The notes under the pieces were generated by a model. The model worked only from the letters and a program-made list of their open reading frames with translations, searched no databases and was not told the DNA's origin. Source: Rummeliibacillus sp. POC4 (GTDB taxonomy: Bacteria > Bacillota > Bacilli > Bacillales_A > Planococcaceae). Taken from it: 64,000 nt of DNA. Position 1 is the first letter of the stretch. Each line of letters begins with the position of its first letter. A program made the position numbers and the translations under genes. Below are positions 9,836 to 20,122 of the stretch, one piece after another. The DNA lies in NCBI RefSeq assembly GCF_003576525.1, contig NZ_QWUA01000006.1:89510-153509 (forward strand), in the 5' to 3' direction.

Positions 9836-10099
9836 TAGTTAGCCCCCTAAATTACTTGATATAAAGTTAATCGTAGTAACTATAGCAATATACTCCAATA
9901 TACAGTATTTTATAATTCCATTTTTTGTTGAAAGAATGAGTATTTTAGAGTATCTTTCTAGTGGGGCATTTTAGTTATCTAAGTATGAGTTGGGTGTTGA
10001 TAAATCTGACTAGTTTTATAAAATAAATCATTATTAAGCACTATTTATTTGGAGAAAAATGATACAATATAGGTAAATGTGTATTGAAGGAGAAAGAAA

Positions 10100-11332
10100 A
10101 TGGAGATCTTTATTGGAAGACAACCAATCTTTAATACTAATGAACAAGTCTATTCGTATGAATTATTATATAGAAATGGAATTGAAAACAATGCATTTCC
10201 TGATATTGATTCGGATATCGCTACGGTTGAGTTAATTATCAATTCCTTTTTATCAATTGGTTTTGAAGAATTATCAAATGGTAAACCTTGCTTTATCAAT
10301 TTTACTGAAAATCTATTGATGAATGACATTATGGAACAGTTGAATCCATCACAAGTAGTTATTGAGATTCTAGAAGATGTCCCTATAACTAAAGGATTGA
10401 TAAAGCGTGTAAAGGAACTGAAAGCAAAAGGTTATCGCATTGCTCTCGATGATTTTATAATGCAAGAAGATTCTAGCATTTATAACGATTTATTTCCTTA
10501 TATAGATATTATAAAAGTTGACTTTATAATATCTTCAGTAGATGAAAGAGAAAAAATTGAGAATCGTATAAAAAAGCTATTTCCTCATATCATTTTACTG
10601 GCGGAAAAAGTCGAAACGATGGAACAATATATTGATGCGATTCAAAGAGGGTATAAATTATTTCAAGGTTATTTTTTTACTAAGCCACAGATCATTCGTG
10701 CAAATGACATTCCCGCAAACTTATTACAATATTATCGTGTTATCGCTTTACTCCGTGTAGAAGAACCAGATATTGATGAGATTACTGAAGGTATAGAGCA
10801 TGATATCGCATTATCATATAAACTTATGAAGCTGATCAATTCCTCATCTAAACGGTCAAAATTTAAAATCCGTTCCATTAAGCAAGCAATCTTACATTTA
10901 GGACTAGAAGATTTGAAAAGATGGATATACATATTAACATATCGTGAATCTCAAAAATATAATCCTAGTGGCGCATATGATGAGCTTATGAAAACTTCAT
11001 TGTGTAGAGCCAAAATGTGTGAACTATTAGCGAAATATAATAACAAGAGAAATACATCCGAATACTTTTTAATTGGTATGTTCTCACTAATTGACGCACT
11101 TTTACGTAGACCGATAAAAAGCATCTTAATGCAATTACCACTATCTGATGAAATAGTAGAAACAATATCAGGGAGTGATACATCTATGCAACCATACCTT
11201 CAATTAACAGTTGCTGTTGAACAAATGGATTTTGAAGTCGTCAATAAAATTGCAAATGATTTAAATATAAATATAGAAGAAGTATTTGAAAGCTTTAAAG
11301 CTGCAAATAAATGGACCAATCGAATTTCCTAA
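10100..11332 (+). CDS. EAL-HDOD signalling protein (YuxH-like)
   Basis: A 410-residue protein with an N-terminal EAL-like domain (residues 1-200) and a C-terminal HDOD domain (about 205-400), the YuxH layout. The EAL signature is altered to ELLYR, the metal site retains LDDF but lacks the usual GTGYSS, and QGYFFTKP closes the domain. It is therefore probably a poor or inactive c-di-GMP phosphodiesterase, acting as a binding or scaffold protein. That is inference. AAGGAGA sits seven bases before the ATG. It is transcribed alone. Confidence 0.88.
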   Translation: MEIFIGRQPIFNTNEQVYSYELLYRNGIENNAFPDIDSDIATVELIINSFLSIGFEELSNGKPCFINFTENLLMNDIMEQLNPSQVVIEILEDVPITKGLIKRVKELKAKGYRIALDDFIMQEDSSIYNDLFPYIDIIKVDFIISSVDEREKIENRIKKLFPHIILLAEKVETMEQYIDAIQRGYKLFQGYFFTKPQIIRANDIPANLLQYYRVIALLRVEEPDIDEITEGIEHDIALSYKLMKLINSSSKRSKFKIRSIKQAILHLGLEDLKRWIYILTYRESQKYNPSGAYDELMKTSLCRAKMCELLAKYNNKRNTSEYFLIGMFSLIDALLRRPIKSILMQLPLSDEIVETISGSDTSMQPYLQLTVAVEQMDFEVVNKIANDLNINIEEVFESFKAANKWTNRIS

Positions 11333-11637
11333 TAAAATAAAATCAATAGTGTAGTAATTCGTAGGCTGAAGTCAACTAAAAACGCCACGTCCTGTGGCAA
11401 TGTTGACATAGTATGTAGTATACGTCGGGAAACCCCTACTGTATTAAATGATAAATTACTATCAAAATACTAGATTGAAGGTTTAGAATTTTATAACAAT
11501 TTACAAATTGGTCTTTTGAAATAGTCTATATGGCGCAAAATGGTCACAAATTTTATGTTTTATTCAGGTTTAATTTATTATTGAATTTGGTATACTTACT
11601 ACGTAGGTTATTATTAAATTTTATAGGAGGGTCTATC
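11333..11637. other. Intergenic region with a structured element
   Basis: No gene. A nested inverted repeat is visible at 11361-11439: GTAGG/CCTAC closes it, GTCAAC/GTTGAC comes next, and GCCAC/GTGGC forms the tip, with GGG-AAA-CCC on the 3' side. It resembles a dispersed palindromic repeat or a structured leader rather than a known riboswitch. Confidence 0.45.
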
Positions 11638-12021
11638 ATGCAAAAAGCTCTACTTGCATTGCTACTTGGTTCAGCTTTAGTTTTAGGTGCTTGTGGTAAT
11701 AACGATAAGGATAACGCAGCATCCGAAGATACTAAAACAACTGATAACGCAGCAAATGATACAACAACAGATGAAAAAGCCACAACTACTAATGCCGATG
11801 GTGAAAAGATTGCAAAAGAAAAATGTATTTCTTGCCACGGTAATGATTTAACAGGTGCTATGGGTCCTGATTTAACAAAAATCGGTTCTACTTTATCTGA
11901 AAGTGAAATTAAAGATATTTTAAATAAGGGTAAAGGTCAAATGCCTGCAAAACCAGCCAATGGTCTACAAAGTGATGACGAAGTAAACGCTGTTGCTAAA
12001 TGGCTTTCTGAACAAAAATAA
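11638..12021 (+). CDS. Membrane-anchored cytochrome c (c551/CccB type)
   Basis: A 127-residue lipoprotein. It has a short signal sequence with lipobox LGAC, a low-complexity Asp/Thr/Ala linker (residues 20-55), then a single-haem cytochrome c domain with CISCH and a later Met in GQMPAKP as the likely sixth ligand. This is the CccB arrangement, an electron carrier tethered to the outer face of the membrane that hands electrons to a terminal oxidase. The ATG at 11638 follows AGGAGGG. An upstream in-frame start would disrupt the signal peptide. It has its own terminator. Confidence 0.92.
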   Translation: MQKALLALLLGSALVLGACGNNDKDNAASEDTKTTDNAANDTTTDEKATTTNADGEKIAKEKCISCHGNDLTGAMGPDLTKIGSTLSESEIKDILNKGKGQMPAKPANGLQSDDEVNAVAKWLSEQK

Positions 12022-12031
12022 TAATTTTTGG

Positions 12032-12066
12032 ACTAGCTTTCATTGAGGGGAAAGCTAGTTTTTTTA
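12032..12066 (+). terminator. Terminator after the cytochrome c gene
   Basis: ACTAGCTTTC pairs with GAAAGCTAGT over an eight-base loop, followed by a T run. Confidence 0.85.
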
Positions 12067-12415
12067 TAATTAAATTGAAAAATTCTAGACCAGGTAAGGA
12101 ATGACTTACTTGGTTTTTATTTTTCCTTAAAGCAATATTTACTTAGTTATGAATTGTACACTTAAAGTACATAATGCTTTTCTACTTTTCAGGTTTTTCA
12201 AGCATCTTCATACAAAGTTTTATGCTAAAATATGTTCATGTTGTTTATCTTGCATAAAGTGCAGTCAGCCCTATACATACAGACTGAAGTGAAATGCAAG
12301 TGAAGAGTAGGAGATTTACTCCGTGTGGCCTAGATTGGTACTTAAACACAGTAGAAACAGGTTCCAAGTATGAAAATCTATTTTATCTTATGGTTATTTG
12401 GAAGGTGGTATGAAG
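12067..12415 (+). other. Long leader region before hprK
   Basis: No gene. Short self-complementary stretches include GAGTAGGAGATTTACTC (12304-12320). It must carry the promoter of the hprK operon. No classical riboswitch or T-box signature was found. Confidence 0.4.
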
Positions 12416-13351
12416 ATGCCTTTGGATCAAGTTTGCACCAAAGATGTTATGGAAGTTTTAAATCTGAAGCTTATAAGCGGTGAGGAAGGAATCGGTAGAC
12501 ATATTTTAACGAGTGATATTTCACGACCAGGTCTTGAGATGGCAGGTTATTTTACACATTATCCTGCTAAGCGTGTGCAACTTTTAGGAAAAACAGAATT
12601 ATCCTTTTTTGAAATGTTATCTCGCGAAGTTCAATTTGATCGGATGAATAAGTTGTGTTCTCAAGAAACACCAGCAATTATTATCTCGCATGATATGGAA
12701 GTACCTGAAGCTTTAATAGTCGCTTCAGAAGAACATCATGTACCTATTTTAACAACAAAGCTACCAACAACTCGTTTTTCAAGCCTATTGACGAATTACC
12801 TTGAAAGTCGTTTAGCACCAACGACAGCCGTGCATGGTGTGTTAATGGATATCTATGGGATAGGTGTTTTGATAACCGGTAAAAGTGGCGTAGGGAAAAG
12901 CGAAACGGCACTAGAACTTGTTAAAAAAGGCCATAGATTAGTCGCGGATGATTGTGTAGAAATTCGTCAGGAAGGTGAAAGTACACTGATCGGTAATGCG
13001 CCACCTTTAATCGCTCATTTACTTGAAATACGAGGAATTGGTATTATTGATATTATGACATTATTTGGCGCAAGTGCTGTACGAAAACATAAACGTATCT
13101 CAATTGTTATGGATCTAGAAACATGGGATTCAGATAAAACTTATGACCGCTTGGGTTTAGATTCGGAGACGATGAAAATCATTGATACAGAGCTACCAAA
13201 GTTAACGATTCCAGTAAGACCAGGACGAAATCTATCTGTTATTATTGAAGTAGCTGCGATGAATCATCGTTTGAAAAATCTAGGCGTTAATGCAGCAGAA
13301 GAATTTTCACGTCGCTTAGATAATGTAATTGAAGGAAATGACGAATTCTAG
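12416..13351 (+). CDS. hprK: HPr(Ser) kinase/phosphorylase
   Basis: Phosphorylates HPr and Crh at Ser46 and reverses it, setting CcpA-dependent carbon catabolite control. The P-loop GKSGVGKS is followed by [15 protein letters not shown] and the HprK motif LEIRGIGI, with a close match to B. subtilis along the whole length. The start at 12416 (311 residues) was chosen because GGAAGGTGG lies seven bases before it. The ATG at 12410 and TTG at 12398 are too close to that site or overlap it. Its substrate protein Crh is encoded at 28791. Confidence 0.96.
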   Translation: MPLDQVCTKDVMEVLNLKLISGEEGIGRHILTSDISRPGLEMAGYFTHYPAKRVQLLGKTELSFFEMLSREVQFDRMNKLCSQETPAIIISHDMEVPEALIVASEEHHVPILTTKLPTTRFSSLLTNYLESRLAPTTAVHGVLMDIYGIGVLITGKSGVGKSETALELVKKGHRLVADDCVEIRQEGESTLIGNAPPLIAHLLEIRGIGIIDIMTLFGASAVRKHKRISIVMDLETWDSDKTYDRLGLDSETMKIIDTELPKLTIPVRPGRNLSVIIEVAAMNHRLKNLGVNAAEEFSRRLDNVIEGNDEF

Positions 13352-13391
13352 TAGAAGAATTTAAAGATGATAGTAGTGAAGGGAGCTTACT

Positions 13392-14201
13392 ATGGATTCA
13401 ATTTTAATGGCAATAGACCCAGTAGCATTAAAACTTGGACCAATAACGGTTCGTTGGTATGGAATAATCATTGCTTGTGGGATTATTATTGCTTATTTTA
13501 TAGGTCAAAGAGAAATGGTGAAAAGAGGTTTTGGTGAAGACCTATTAAAAGATTTACTTATTTGGGCGGTACCTATTTCCATTCTTTGTGCCAGAATTTA
13601 TTATGTTACATTTGAATGGCCATATTATGCGGCACATCCAGGTGAAATTATTCAAATTTGGCATGGTGGTATTGCCATACATGGTGCGCTTATAGGAGCG
13701 TTTGTGACAGCGATTATTTTCGCTAAAAAAAGAGGAATCAGTTTTTGGAAATTAGCCGATGTTCTAGCGCCATCGATCATTATTGGACAAATTGTTGGCC
13801 GTTGGGGAAATTTCATGAACCAAGAAGCTTATGGCAGTATAGTTGAACGTTCGTTTTTAGAAAGTTTACATCTGCCTAATTGGATCATTGAACAAATGAA
13901 TGTTCAAGGTTTCTATCATCATCCAACATTTTTATACGAATCCTTTTGGAATTTAGTTGGTTTACTAATACTTTTATTACTTCGAAAAATAAACTTACGC
14001 CGAGGAGAAATCTTCTTAACTTATATTATTTGGTACTCATTTGGTCGATTCTTCATCGAAGGATTACGTACCGATAGCTTATTGATTGGTAATTTACGTA
14101 TGGCGCAAATTGTATCACTAGTTGGACTTGTTGTAGGTGTTGCTTTAATCATCTACCGTAGACTTAAAATAAAACCAATAGTTCATTATAAGGATGAATA
14201 G
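13392..14201 (+). CDS. lgt: Prolipoprotein diacylglyceryl transferase
   Basis: An integral membrane enzyme that attaches diacylglycerol to the lipobox Cys of prolipoproteins. It has 269 residues, seven predicted helices, the Lgt signature [13 protein letters not shown], and the conserved His in [11 protein letters not shown]. It follows hprK by 40 bases, as in B. subtilis. Substrates in this window include the cytochrome at 11638 and the GerC-like protein at 35293. Confidence 0.96.
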   Translation: MDSILMAIDPVALKLGPITVRWYGIIIACGIIIAYFIGQREMVKRGFGEDLLKDLLIWAVPISILCARIYYVTFEWPYYAAHPGEIIQIWHGGIAIHGALIGAFVTAIIFAKKRGISFWKLADVLAPSIIIGQIVGRWGNFMNQEAYGSIVERSFLESLHLPNWIIEQMNVQGFYHHPTFLYESFWNLVGLLILLLLRKINLRRGEIFLTYIIWYSFGRFFIEGLRTDSLLIGNLRMAQIVSLVGLVVGVALIIYRRLKIKPIVHYKDE

Positions 14202-14318
14202 GGTGTTTTTTCACATAGAGTTTTGCATGGGATTTTTGATGAATGATCTTTTTTATACATTACATTATTAGGAAACTCCCTTTTCAGTATTTTTCATAAA
14301 AAAGGATATAAAACTATA

Positions 14319-14387
14319 CGCCGATATTACTTTGGTTAAAGAATAGATACCTGTTAAACGGTATTTAGATGCCATTGTAATACGGCG
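14319..14387 (+). other. Nested hairpin in the lgt-ppaX spacer
   Basis: The 305-base spacer at 14202-14506 has no gene. CGCCG-ATATTAC (14319-14330) can pair with GTAATACGGCG (14377-14387) with one bulge, and ATACC/GGTAT forms an inner stem. No T run follows, so it is not an ordinary terminator. Function unknown. Confidence 0.4.
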
Positions 14388-14506
14388 ATTCTTTTAATAT
14401 TGGGAAATTCTTTAATCTATTAACGTGGTAAAATTGAACAAGATGATAAACTGTTTTTATTATTTAAACAAAACTGTCATACAGGAAGTAAAGGAGCAAT
14501 TTTAGA

Positions 14507-15166
14507 ATGACAACAAATAAATTTAAAGGGTTGCTATTTGACTTTGATGGCACACTTCTAGATACAAACGAATTAATAATTCAAACATTTTTGCATGTAC
14601 TTGAACCTGAATTTCCTGGGAAATTTACAAAGGACGACATGGTTCCATTTATAGGACCTTCTTTAATTGAATCATTTTCGACAATTGATGCTTCAAAAGC
14701 TGAGGAATGGGTAAATCAATATCGTGTGTGGAACAGTGAACATCATGATGAACTAGCTAAAGAATTTGAAGGAGTTAAGTCCACTTTACAAGAACTAAAA
14801 AACAAGGGTATTCGATTAGCAATTGTTTCAACAAAACGATACGATTCGTTGATCAAAGGTATTCGTCTACTAGATATTGAAGATTTAGTAGAAGTTATTA
14901 TTAGTATGGATGATGTAAAAAATGTTAAACCTGATCCAGAACCTATCCTTTTAGCCCTTGAGAAAATGCATTTAAAAAAAGAAGACGTAATTATGATAGG
15001 GGATAATTCTCACGATATATTAGGAGGAAAGAACGCAGGCGTAAAAACAGCTGGAGTTGCTTGGTCTTTAAAAGGAGAAGATTTTTTAATGCAATTTAAA
15101 CCTGATTATATGCTGCATGATATGAAAGATTTATTGACTATAGTAGAGGAGCATGCAAATGCGTAG
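14507..15166 (+). CDS. ppaX: Pyrophosphatase PpaX (HAD superfamily)
   Basis: A 219-residue HAD hydrolase: motif I DFDGTLLDT with the nucleophile Asp, motif II Ser in VSTKRYDS, and motifs III/IV in KPDPEP and MIGDNSHDI. By position (lgt-ppaX-yvoF) and similarity it is PpaX, which hydrolyses pyrophosphate released by HprK phosphorylase activity. Its 3' end overlaps the next gene. Confidence 0.92.
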   Translation: MTTNKFKGLLFDFDGTLLDTNELIIQTFLHVLEPEFPGKFTKDDMVPFIGPSLIESFSTIDASKAEEWVNQYRVWNSEHHDELAKEFEGVKSTLQELKNKGIRLAIVSTKRYDSLIKGIRLLDIEDLVEVIISMDDVKNVKPDPEPILLALEKMHLKKEDVIMIGDNSHDILGGKNAGVKTAGVAWSLKGEDFLMQFKPDYMLHDMKDLLTIVEEHANA

Positions 15167-15683
15167 AACAGAAAGATATTCTGTATCCGGTTCAACATCA
15201 CTTTGGCAAATTTATAAAACTGTTTCTTTCTGGAAAGTCGTGAAATGTTTTGTGGTTATAGAAATAGCTCGATATACGCCTTTTCTCTCTGTGAAGAATT
15301 GGCTTTATCGTACATTTTTAAAGATGAAAGTTGGGGAGAAAACATCTTTTGCATTGAAAGTAACCCCGGATACGATGTTTCCAGAACGGATTAAAGTAGG
15401 GAAAGACACAATTATCGGTTTTAATACAACCATACTTGCACACGAATATTTAGTAAATGAGTATCGATTGGGCGATGTAGTTATAGGAGATCGGGTAATG
15501 ATTGGTGCCAATTCAACGATTTTACCTGGGGTTGAAATTGGGGATGATGCGATTATTTCTGCTATGACATTAGTGAACAAGGATGTTCCGGCTGGTGCAT
15601 TCGCTGGTGGCAATCCGATGAAGATCATTTATACAAAAGAGGAGATGGCTAAAAAAAATTCAGTTAATTCTAAAGAATTGTAA
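15159..15683 (+). CDS. Acyltransferase with left-handed beta-helix (YvoF-like)
   Basis: A hexapeptide-repeat O-acetyltransferase-like protein of 174 residues. The C-terminal half shows the repeated hexapeptide pattern (VVIGDRVMIGANSTI, VEIGDDAIISA) and ends in the typical GAFAGGNPMKII. The ATG at 15159 has GAGGAG seven bases upstream. The ATG at 15153 is too close to it. It overlaps ppaX and matches B. subtilis yvoF in position. The substrate is not known. Confidence 0.88.
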   Translation: MRRTERYSVSGSTSLWQIYKTVSFWKVVKCFVVIEIARYTPFLSVKNWLYRTFLKMKVGEKTSFALKVTPDTMFPERIKVGKDTIIGFNTTILAHEYLVNEYRLGDVVIGDRVMIGANSTILPGVEIGDDAIISAMTLVNKDVPAGAFAGGNPMKIIYTKEEMAKKNSVNSKEL

Positions 15684-15709
15684 GATACAAATAAATTTAC
15701 TTAGAATTA

Positions 15710-15738
15710 TTGACTTAAAGTGTTTATTATTATAAAAT
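15710..15738 (+). promoter_or_regulatory. SigA-type promoter of the his operon
   Basis: TTGACT (15710-15715) and TAAAAT (15733-15738) with a 17-base spacer, about 65 bases upstream of hisZ. No T-box leader is present. Confidence 0.7.
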
Positions 15739-15802
15739 ACTTTCATACATCATCACTCTAACACTCTAGTGAACTAAAGTATATAGATTAGGAAGTGTCA
15801 TA

Positions 15803-16972
15803 ATGTCTCCAATTCGAAAATTTGAAAAACCATTAGGAATGCGCGATACATTTCCAAAGATATTTGCAAAGAAAGAAGTAATTCGACAAACAGGTATGGA
15901 GTTTCTACGTTTAAGAGGTTTTGATTTTATTCAAACACCTACACTCGAATATTACGATACAGTGGGTAAAGCTTCTGCTATAGTTGATTCTTCGCTTTTT
16001 AAATTAGTGGATAGTCAAGGAAATACATTAGTTCTTCGACCAGATATGACGACACCTATAGCGCGTGTCGCTACTTCAAAATTATTAAAAGAAAAAATAC
16101 CACTACGCCTAGCTTATTTTGCGAATGTTTTTCGTGCGCAGCAACTTGAAGGTGGTCGACCAGCAGAATTTGAACAAATGGGAATCGAAATCATTGGAGA
16201 TTCTTCAGTGTATGCAGATGCAGAAGCTATTTTAACAGCAATACGTTTATTAAAAACATTGGGTATTGAAGATTTTAAAATTACAATTGGAAATGCTGGA
16301 ATCTTAGAGGCAATTATTAAAAAGAACGTCCAAGATCAACAACAATTTGAGGAACTACATAACTTATTAGTACAAAAAAATATCGTTGGATTTGAGGAAG
16401 CTGTTATTTCGTATAATTTAGCGATTGAAAAAGAGCAAACTTTGTTATCCTTTGTGGAAGATGCAACGGAGATGAAAAGTATTCGAGAAATTGCAAAATA
16501 TCTATATGAAAAAGATGCATTTATCTATATGGAACAACTAGCATCTATTTTAGAGATTGCAGACGCTACATCTTACATTGCGTTCGACTTTACATTAGCA
16601 AGTCATATGAATTATTACACAGGGATGTTATTTGAAGTATTTGCAACTGGTTCAGGTTTTCCAATTGGAAATGGTGGACGATATGACGGATTACTTGATG
16701 AATTTGGTATTGAAGTTGGCGCCATTGGTTTTGGCTTTCGAATTGACCATCTATTAGAAGTTATTCCACAACAATCAGAAACAAATGATGAAGTTCTGGT
16801 ACTATTTGTAGCACCACAGTTAGCAGAAGCGCTTGAAACTGCCGAAAAACTTCGAGCACAAGGAAAACGTACTACGTTACAATCGATGGAAGGTTTAGAT
16901 AATTTAGCAGCATTTGAAAAACACTTCGCAGAAATTGTACGAATTGGACAAGGAGGTAACGTTCATGAATGA
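15803..16972 (+). CDS. hisZ: ATP phosphoribosyltransferase regulatory subunit
   Basis: A class II aminoacyl-tRNA-synthetase-like protein that has lost tRNA charging and activates the short-form HisG. It has 389 residues, begins with the HisRS-like GMRDTFP, and contains the motif 2 region [16 protein letters not shown] and [12 protein letters not shown]. It is the first gene of the operon and overlaps hisG by 8 bases, fitting an obligate complex. Confidence 0.95.
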   Translation: MSPIRKFEKPLGMRDTFPKIFAKKEVIRQTGMEFLRLRGFDFIQTPTLEYYDTVGKASAIVDSSLFKLVDSQGNTLVLRPDMTTPIARVATSKLLKEKIPLRLAYFANVFRAQQLEGGRPAEFEQMGIEIIGDSSVYADAEAILTAIRLLKTLGIEDFKITIGNAGILEAIIKKNVQDQQQFEELHNLLVQKNIVGFEEAVISYNLAIEKEQTLLSFVEDATEMKSIREIAKYLYEKDAFIYMEQLASILEIADATSYIAFDFTLASHMNYYTGMLFEVFATGSGFPIGNGGRYDGLLDEFGIEVGAIGFGFRIDHLLEVIPQQSETNDEVLVLFVAPQLAEALETAEKLRAQGKRTTLQSMEGLDNLAAFEKHFAEIVRIGQGGNVHE

Positions 16973-17588
16973 GTTAACGATTGCCATGCCAAAAGGTCGT
17001 ATTTTCGAAGAAGCTTATGAGATGTTAATCGAGGCAGGCTTCGAATTGCCAGAAAATGTTGAAATGTCACGCAAATTAATGATTGAAATCCCACAAGAAA
17101 AGATTCGATTCATTTTAGCTAAACCGATGGATGTCCCTACTTATGTTGAACATGGTGTAGCTGATATCGGCATTGCTGGTAAAGATGTTTTACTTGAACA
17201 AAGACGCGAAGTTCATGAATTACTTGATTTAAATATTAGTAAATGTCATATAGCTTCTGCTGGATTGCCAAATACAACTTTGAACGAAATAGCTCCTCGT
17301 ATTGCAACAAAATATCCAACAGTTGCTTCAGATTATTATCGTGAAAAAGGGGAACAGGTAGAAATTATTGGACTGAACGGTTCAATCGAATTGGCACCAA
17401 TGATTGGGCTAGCGGATCGTATCGTTGATATTGTCTCTACTGGTCAAACATTAAAGGAAAATGGTCTTGTAGAATATGAATTTATCACAGATGTGTCATC
17501 AAGACTTATTGCTAATCCTGCAAGTTATCGGATGAAAAGTGAACGTATTTTAGATTTAGTAAAACGCCTTAAAAAATGTGTGAAATGA
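16965..17588 (+). CDS. hisG: ATP phosphoribosyltransferase, short form
   Basis: Catalyses the first step of histidine synthesis, ATP plus PRPP to phosphoribosyl-ATP. At 207 residues it lacks the C-terminal regulatory domain of long HisG and so needs HisZ. The start at 16965 ([17 protein letters not shown]) follows AGGAGG and overlaps hisZ. The PRPP-binding loop is in [14 protein letters not shown]. Confidence 0.96.
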   Translation: MNELTIAMPKGRIFEEAYEMLIEAGFELPENVEMSRKLMIEIPQEKIRFILAKPMDVPTYVEHGVADIGIAGKDVLLEQRREVHELLDLNISKCHIASAGLPNTTLNEIAPRIATKYPTVASDYYREKGEQVEIIGLNGSIELAPMIGLADRIVDIVSTGQTLKENGLVEYEFITDVSSRLIANPASYRMKSERILDLVKRLKKCVK

Positions 17589-17602
17589 GAGAAGGATTTG
17601 CG

Positions 17603-18883
17603 ATGAAGATTAAAGTGTTAACAGATGAAATTTCCTTAAAAAGACCTTTGGAAGGTGGCAATGAGGAACAGCTTAAAACAGTTCGCCAAGTGCTTGCTGA
17701 TGTTCGAGAAAAAGGCGATGAAGCTGTAAAAGCTTATAGTCGGAAATGGGATGGTTATGCGCCGGAAAACTTACGTGTAACCGAACAAGAAATAGAAGAA
17801 GCTGTTAAATCGTTAGATCCTCAATTAGTACAAGATTTAAAAGAAGCAGCATCTAATATTCGCTTATATCACGAACAGCAAAAACGTGAAGGTTACAAAC
17901 TTCAAATAGCAGATGGCTCTTGGCTAGGCCAACGTATTTTGCCAATATCTTCTGTAGGCTTATATGTTCCAGGTGGTTCTGCTGCTTATCCATCTTCTGT
18001 TTTAATGAATGTTATTCCTGCTCAAGTTGCGGGTGTTAAGCGAATTGTATTAGCGTCACCAAGTGATAAAAGCGGTAAACTTCCGGCCGCAGTATTAACT
18101 GCAGCATCTATCTTAGGTATTGATGAGATTTATAAAATGGGTGGTGCACAAGCAATCGGGGCACTTGCTTTTGGTACAGAAACAATTCAAGGGGTAGATA
18201 AAATTACCGGACCAGGTAATATCTTCGTAGCACTTGCAAAACGTGAAGTTTTTGGTGAGGTAGCAATTGATATGATCGCAGGACCAAGTGAAATTGCGAT
18301 TATTGCGGATGATTCGGCTTATCCAGATGAGATTGCCGCAGACTTACTGTCACAAGCCGAACACGATCCTATGGCATGCCCTATCCTTATTACAACAAGT
18401 AAATTGTTAGCTGAAAATGTACAGGTACAAGTAGAAAAACAATTACAAACCCTCCCTAGAGAAGCAATTGCAAGAAAATCAGTAGAAAACTTTGGATGTA
18501 TATATATTGCTGAATCGATGCAACAAGCTACAAAAGCTATCAATCAATTAGCACCTGAGCATTTAGAAATTGTAACAGAAGATGCACTGAAAGTTAGTGA
18601 AGCCATTGACAATGCTGGAGCTATTTTTATCGGACGTTATAGTTCAGAGCCAGTAGGTGACTATTTTGCTGGAACAAATCACGTGTTACCAACAAATAGT
18701 ACAGCACGTTTTGCTAGTGGATTAAATGTTGATGATTTCTTAAAGAAAACAAATGTTGTCTATTATACAGAAAAAACTTGGTCTGAAAATGCACCTAAAA
18801 TTGCTCGCTTAGCAAGATTAGAAGGATTAGAAGGGCATGCGAGAGCAGTTGAGTCAAGAGGCTGGAACAAAGGAGAGGAATAA
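17603..18883 (+). CDS. hisD: Histidinol dehydrogenase
   Basis: Last two oxidations to L-histidine, NAD- and zinc-dependent. It has 426 residues from the ATG at 17603, which has GAGAAGGA just upstream. Family motifs: VPGGSAAYPSSVLMN, MGGAQAIGALAFGTE, KITGPGNIFVALAKR, AGPSEI and the active-site Glu-His in LAPEHLE. It lies between hisG and hisB. Confidence 0.96.
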   Translation: MKIKVLTDEISLKRPLEGGNEEQLKTVRQVLADVREKGDEAVKAYSRKWDGYAPENLRVTEQEIEEAVKSLDPQLVQDLKEAASNIRLYHEQQKREGYKLQIADGSWLGQRILPISSVGLYVPGGSAAYPSSVLMNVIPAQVAGVKRIVLASPSDKSGKLPAAVLTAASILGIDEIYKMGGAQAIGALAFGTETIQGVDKITGPGNIFVALAKREVFGEVAIDMIAGPSEIAIIADDSAYPDEIAADLLSQAEHDPMACPILITTSKLLAENVQVQVEKQLQTLPREAIARKSVENFGCIYIAESMQQATKAINQLAPEHLEIVTEDALKVSEAIDNAGAIFIGRYSSEPVGDYFAGTNHVLPTNSTARFASGLNVDDFLKKTNVVYYTEKTWSENAPKIARLARLEGLEGHARAVESRGWNKGEE

Positions 18884-18884
18884 T

Positions 18885-19478
18885 TTGGCACGTTATTCAA
18901 AAATAGAACGTAAGACAAATGAAACGCAAATTGCTGTAGAAATCGATTTGGATGGAGAAGGGAAAGCAACAGTTGATACAGGTGTACCATTTATGGATCA
19001 TATGCTTGATCTTTTCATGAAGCATGGCCTGTTCAATGGGAAGATTACTGCAAATGGTGACACAGATATCGATGACCATCACACAACAGAAGATTTGGGA
19101 ATTGTACTCGGTCAAGCGATTAAAGAAGCGCTTGGTGATAAAAAAGGTATTAAACGTTACGGAAATGCGTTTGTCCCAATGGATGATGCACTAGCCCAAG
19201 TGGTTATTGACTGTTCAAATCGACCACATCTAGAATTTCGTGCTGAAATCCCGTCCCAAAAAGTCGGAACATTTGATACAGAATTAGTACACGAATTTTT
19301 GTGGAAATTTGCATTAGAAGCACGTATGAATGTTCATGTTATTGTTCCTTATGGTCATAATACACACCATATTATAGAAGCCATCTTTAAAGCTTTAGCT
19401 AGAGCGATTGATGATGCAGTACAAATTGATCCTCGAATGAAAGGTAAAGTTCCGTCTACGAAAGGGTTGTTAACATGA
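18885..19478 (+). CDS. hisB: Imidazoleglycerol-phosphate dehydratase
   Basis: A monofunctional HisB of 197 residues. The start is TTG at 18885, giving the family start ARYSKIERKTNET, with AGGAGAGG overlapping the end of hisD. Metal-binding His clusters are visible in VPFMDHMLDLFMKHG, DIDDHHTTEDLG and HNTHHIIEAIFKALA. Its stop overlaps the hisH start (ATGA). Confidence 0.96.
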   Translation: MARYSKIERKTNETQIAVEIDLDGEGKATVDTGVPFMDHMLDLFMKHGLFNGKITANGDTDIDDHHTTEDLGIVLGQAIKEALGDKKGIKRYGNAFVPMDDALAQVVIDCSNRPHLEFRAEIPSQKVGTFDTELVHEFLWKFALEARMNVHVIVPYGHNTHHIIEAIFKALARAIDDAVQIDPRMKGKVPSTKGLLT

Positions 19479-20122
19479 AAATTGGCGTAATCGATTATGG
19501 AATGGGAAATCTCTTTAGTGTTGAACAAGCGATTAAACGTTTAGGTTGTGAAGTGCTAATTTCATCAGATCAAAAAAGTTTGTTAACATGTGATGCTCTA
19601 ATATTACCTGGTGTCGGTGCATTTGAGGATGCTATGAAAAAACTTAATGATACAGGGCTAGTTACATTTATCGATAAGATTGTAGCGGTTAATAAGCCTC
19701 TCTTAGGTATTTGCCTAGGTATGCAACTTCTGTTTGAAGAAAGTGAAGAAAATGGCTATTGGAAAGGTTTGGGAATTTTCAAAGGGGTAGTTAAACAATT
19801 TTCGGGTAAGGATCTTTCAGGAAAGTCTTATCGTGTTCCACATATGGGGTGGAATGATTTAATATTTGCTAAATCGCCAACATGGTTAGAACAATTACCA
19901 ACAGATAATTTTGTCTATTTTGTACACTCTTATTTAGCAACGGATATGGATGAGGAAAATCTTATCGCTTATGCAGAGTATGGTGATATGAAAGTTCCTG
20001 GAATTGTACAAAAAGGAAATGTAACAGGTATGCAATTTCATCCCGAAAAATCAGGAGAATGTGGCGTTTATTTACTACAACAGTGGCTGCGTGCAGTTGC
20101 GAAAGGAGTTGCTGTTTCATGA
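19475..20122 (+). CDS. hisH: Imidazole glycerol phosphate synthase, glutaminase subunit
   Basis: A class I glutamine amidotransferase of 215 residues that feeds ammonia to HisF. The nucleophile Cys is in GICLGMQLLFE and the His-Glu pair is in MQFHPEKSG. It overlaps hisB by 4 bases and hisA by 4 bases. Confidence 0.96.
   Translation: MKIGVIDYGMGNLFSVEQAIKRLGCEVLISSDQKSLLTCDALILPGVGAFEDAMKKLNDTGLVTFIDKIVAVNKPLLGICLGMQLLFEESEENGYWKGLGIFKGVVKQFSGKDLSGKSYRVPHMGWNDLIFAKSPTWLEQLPTDNFVYFVHSYLATDMDEENLIAYAEYGDMKVPGIVQKGNVTGMQFHPEKSGECGVYLLQQWLRAVAKGVAVS

Noticed and set aside
15684..15802. T-box or other leader controlling the his operon
   Set aside because: Only about 65 bases lie between promoter and hisZ, with no T-box motif or terminator/antiterminator pair.
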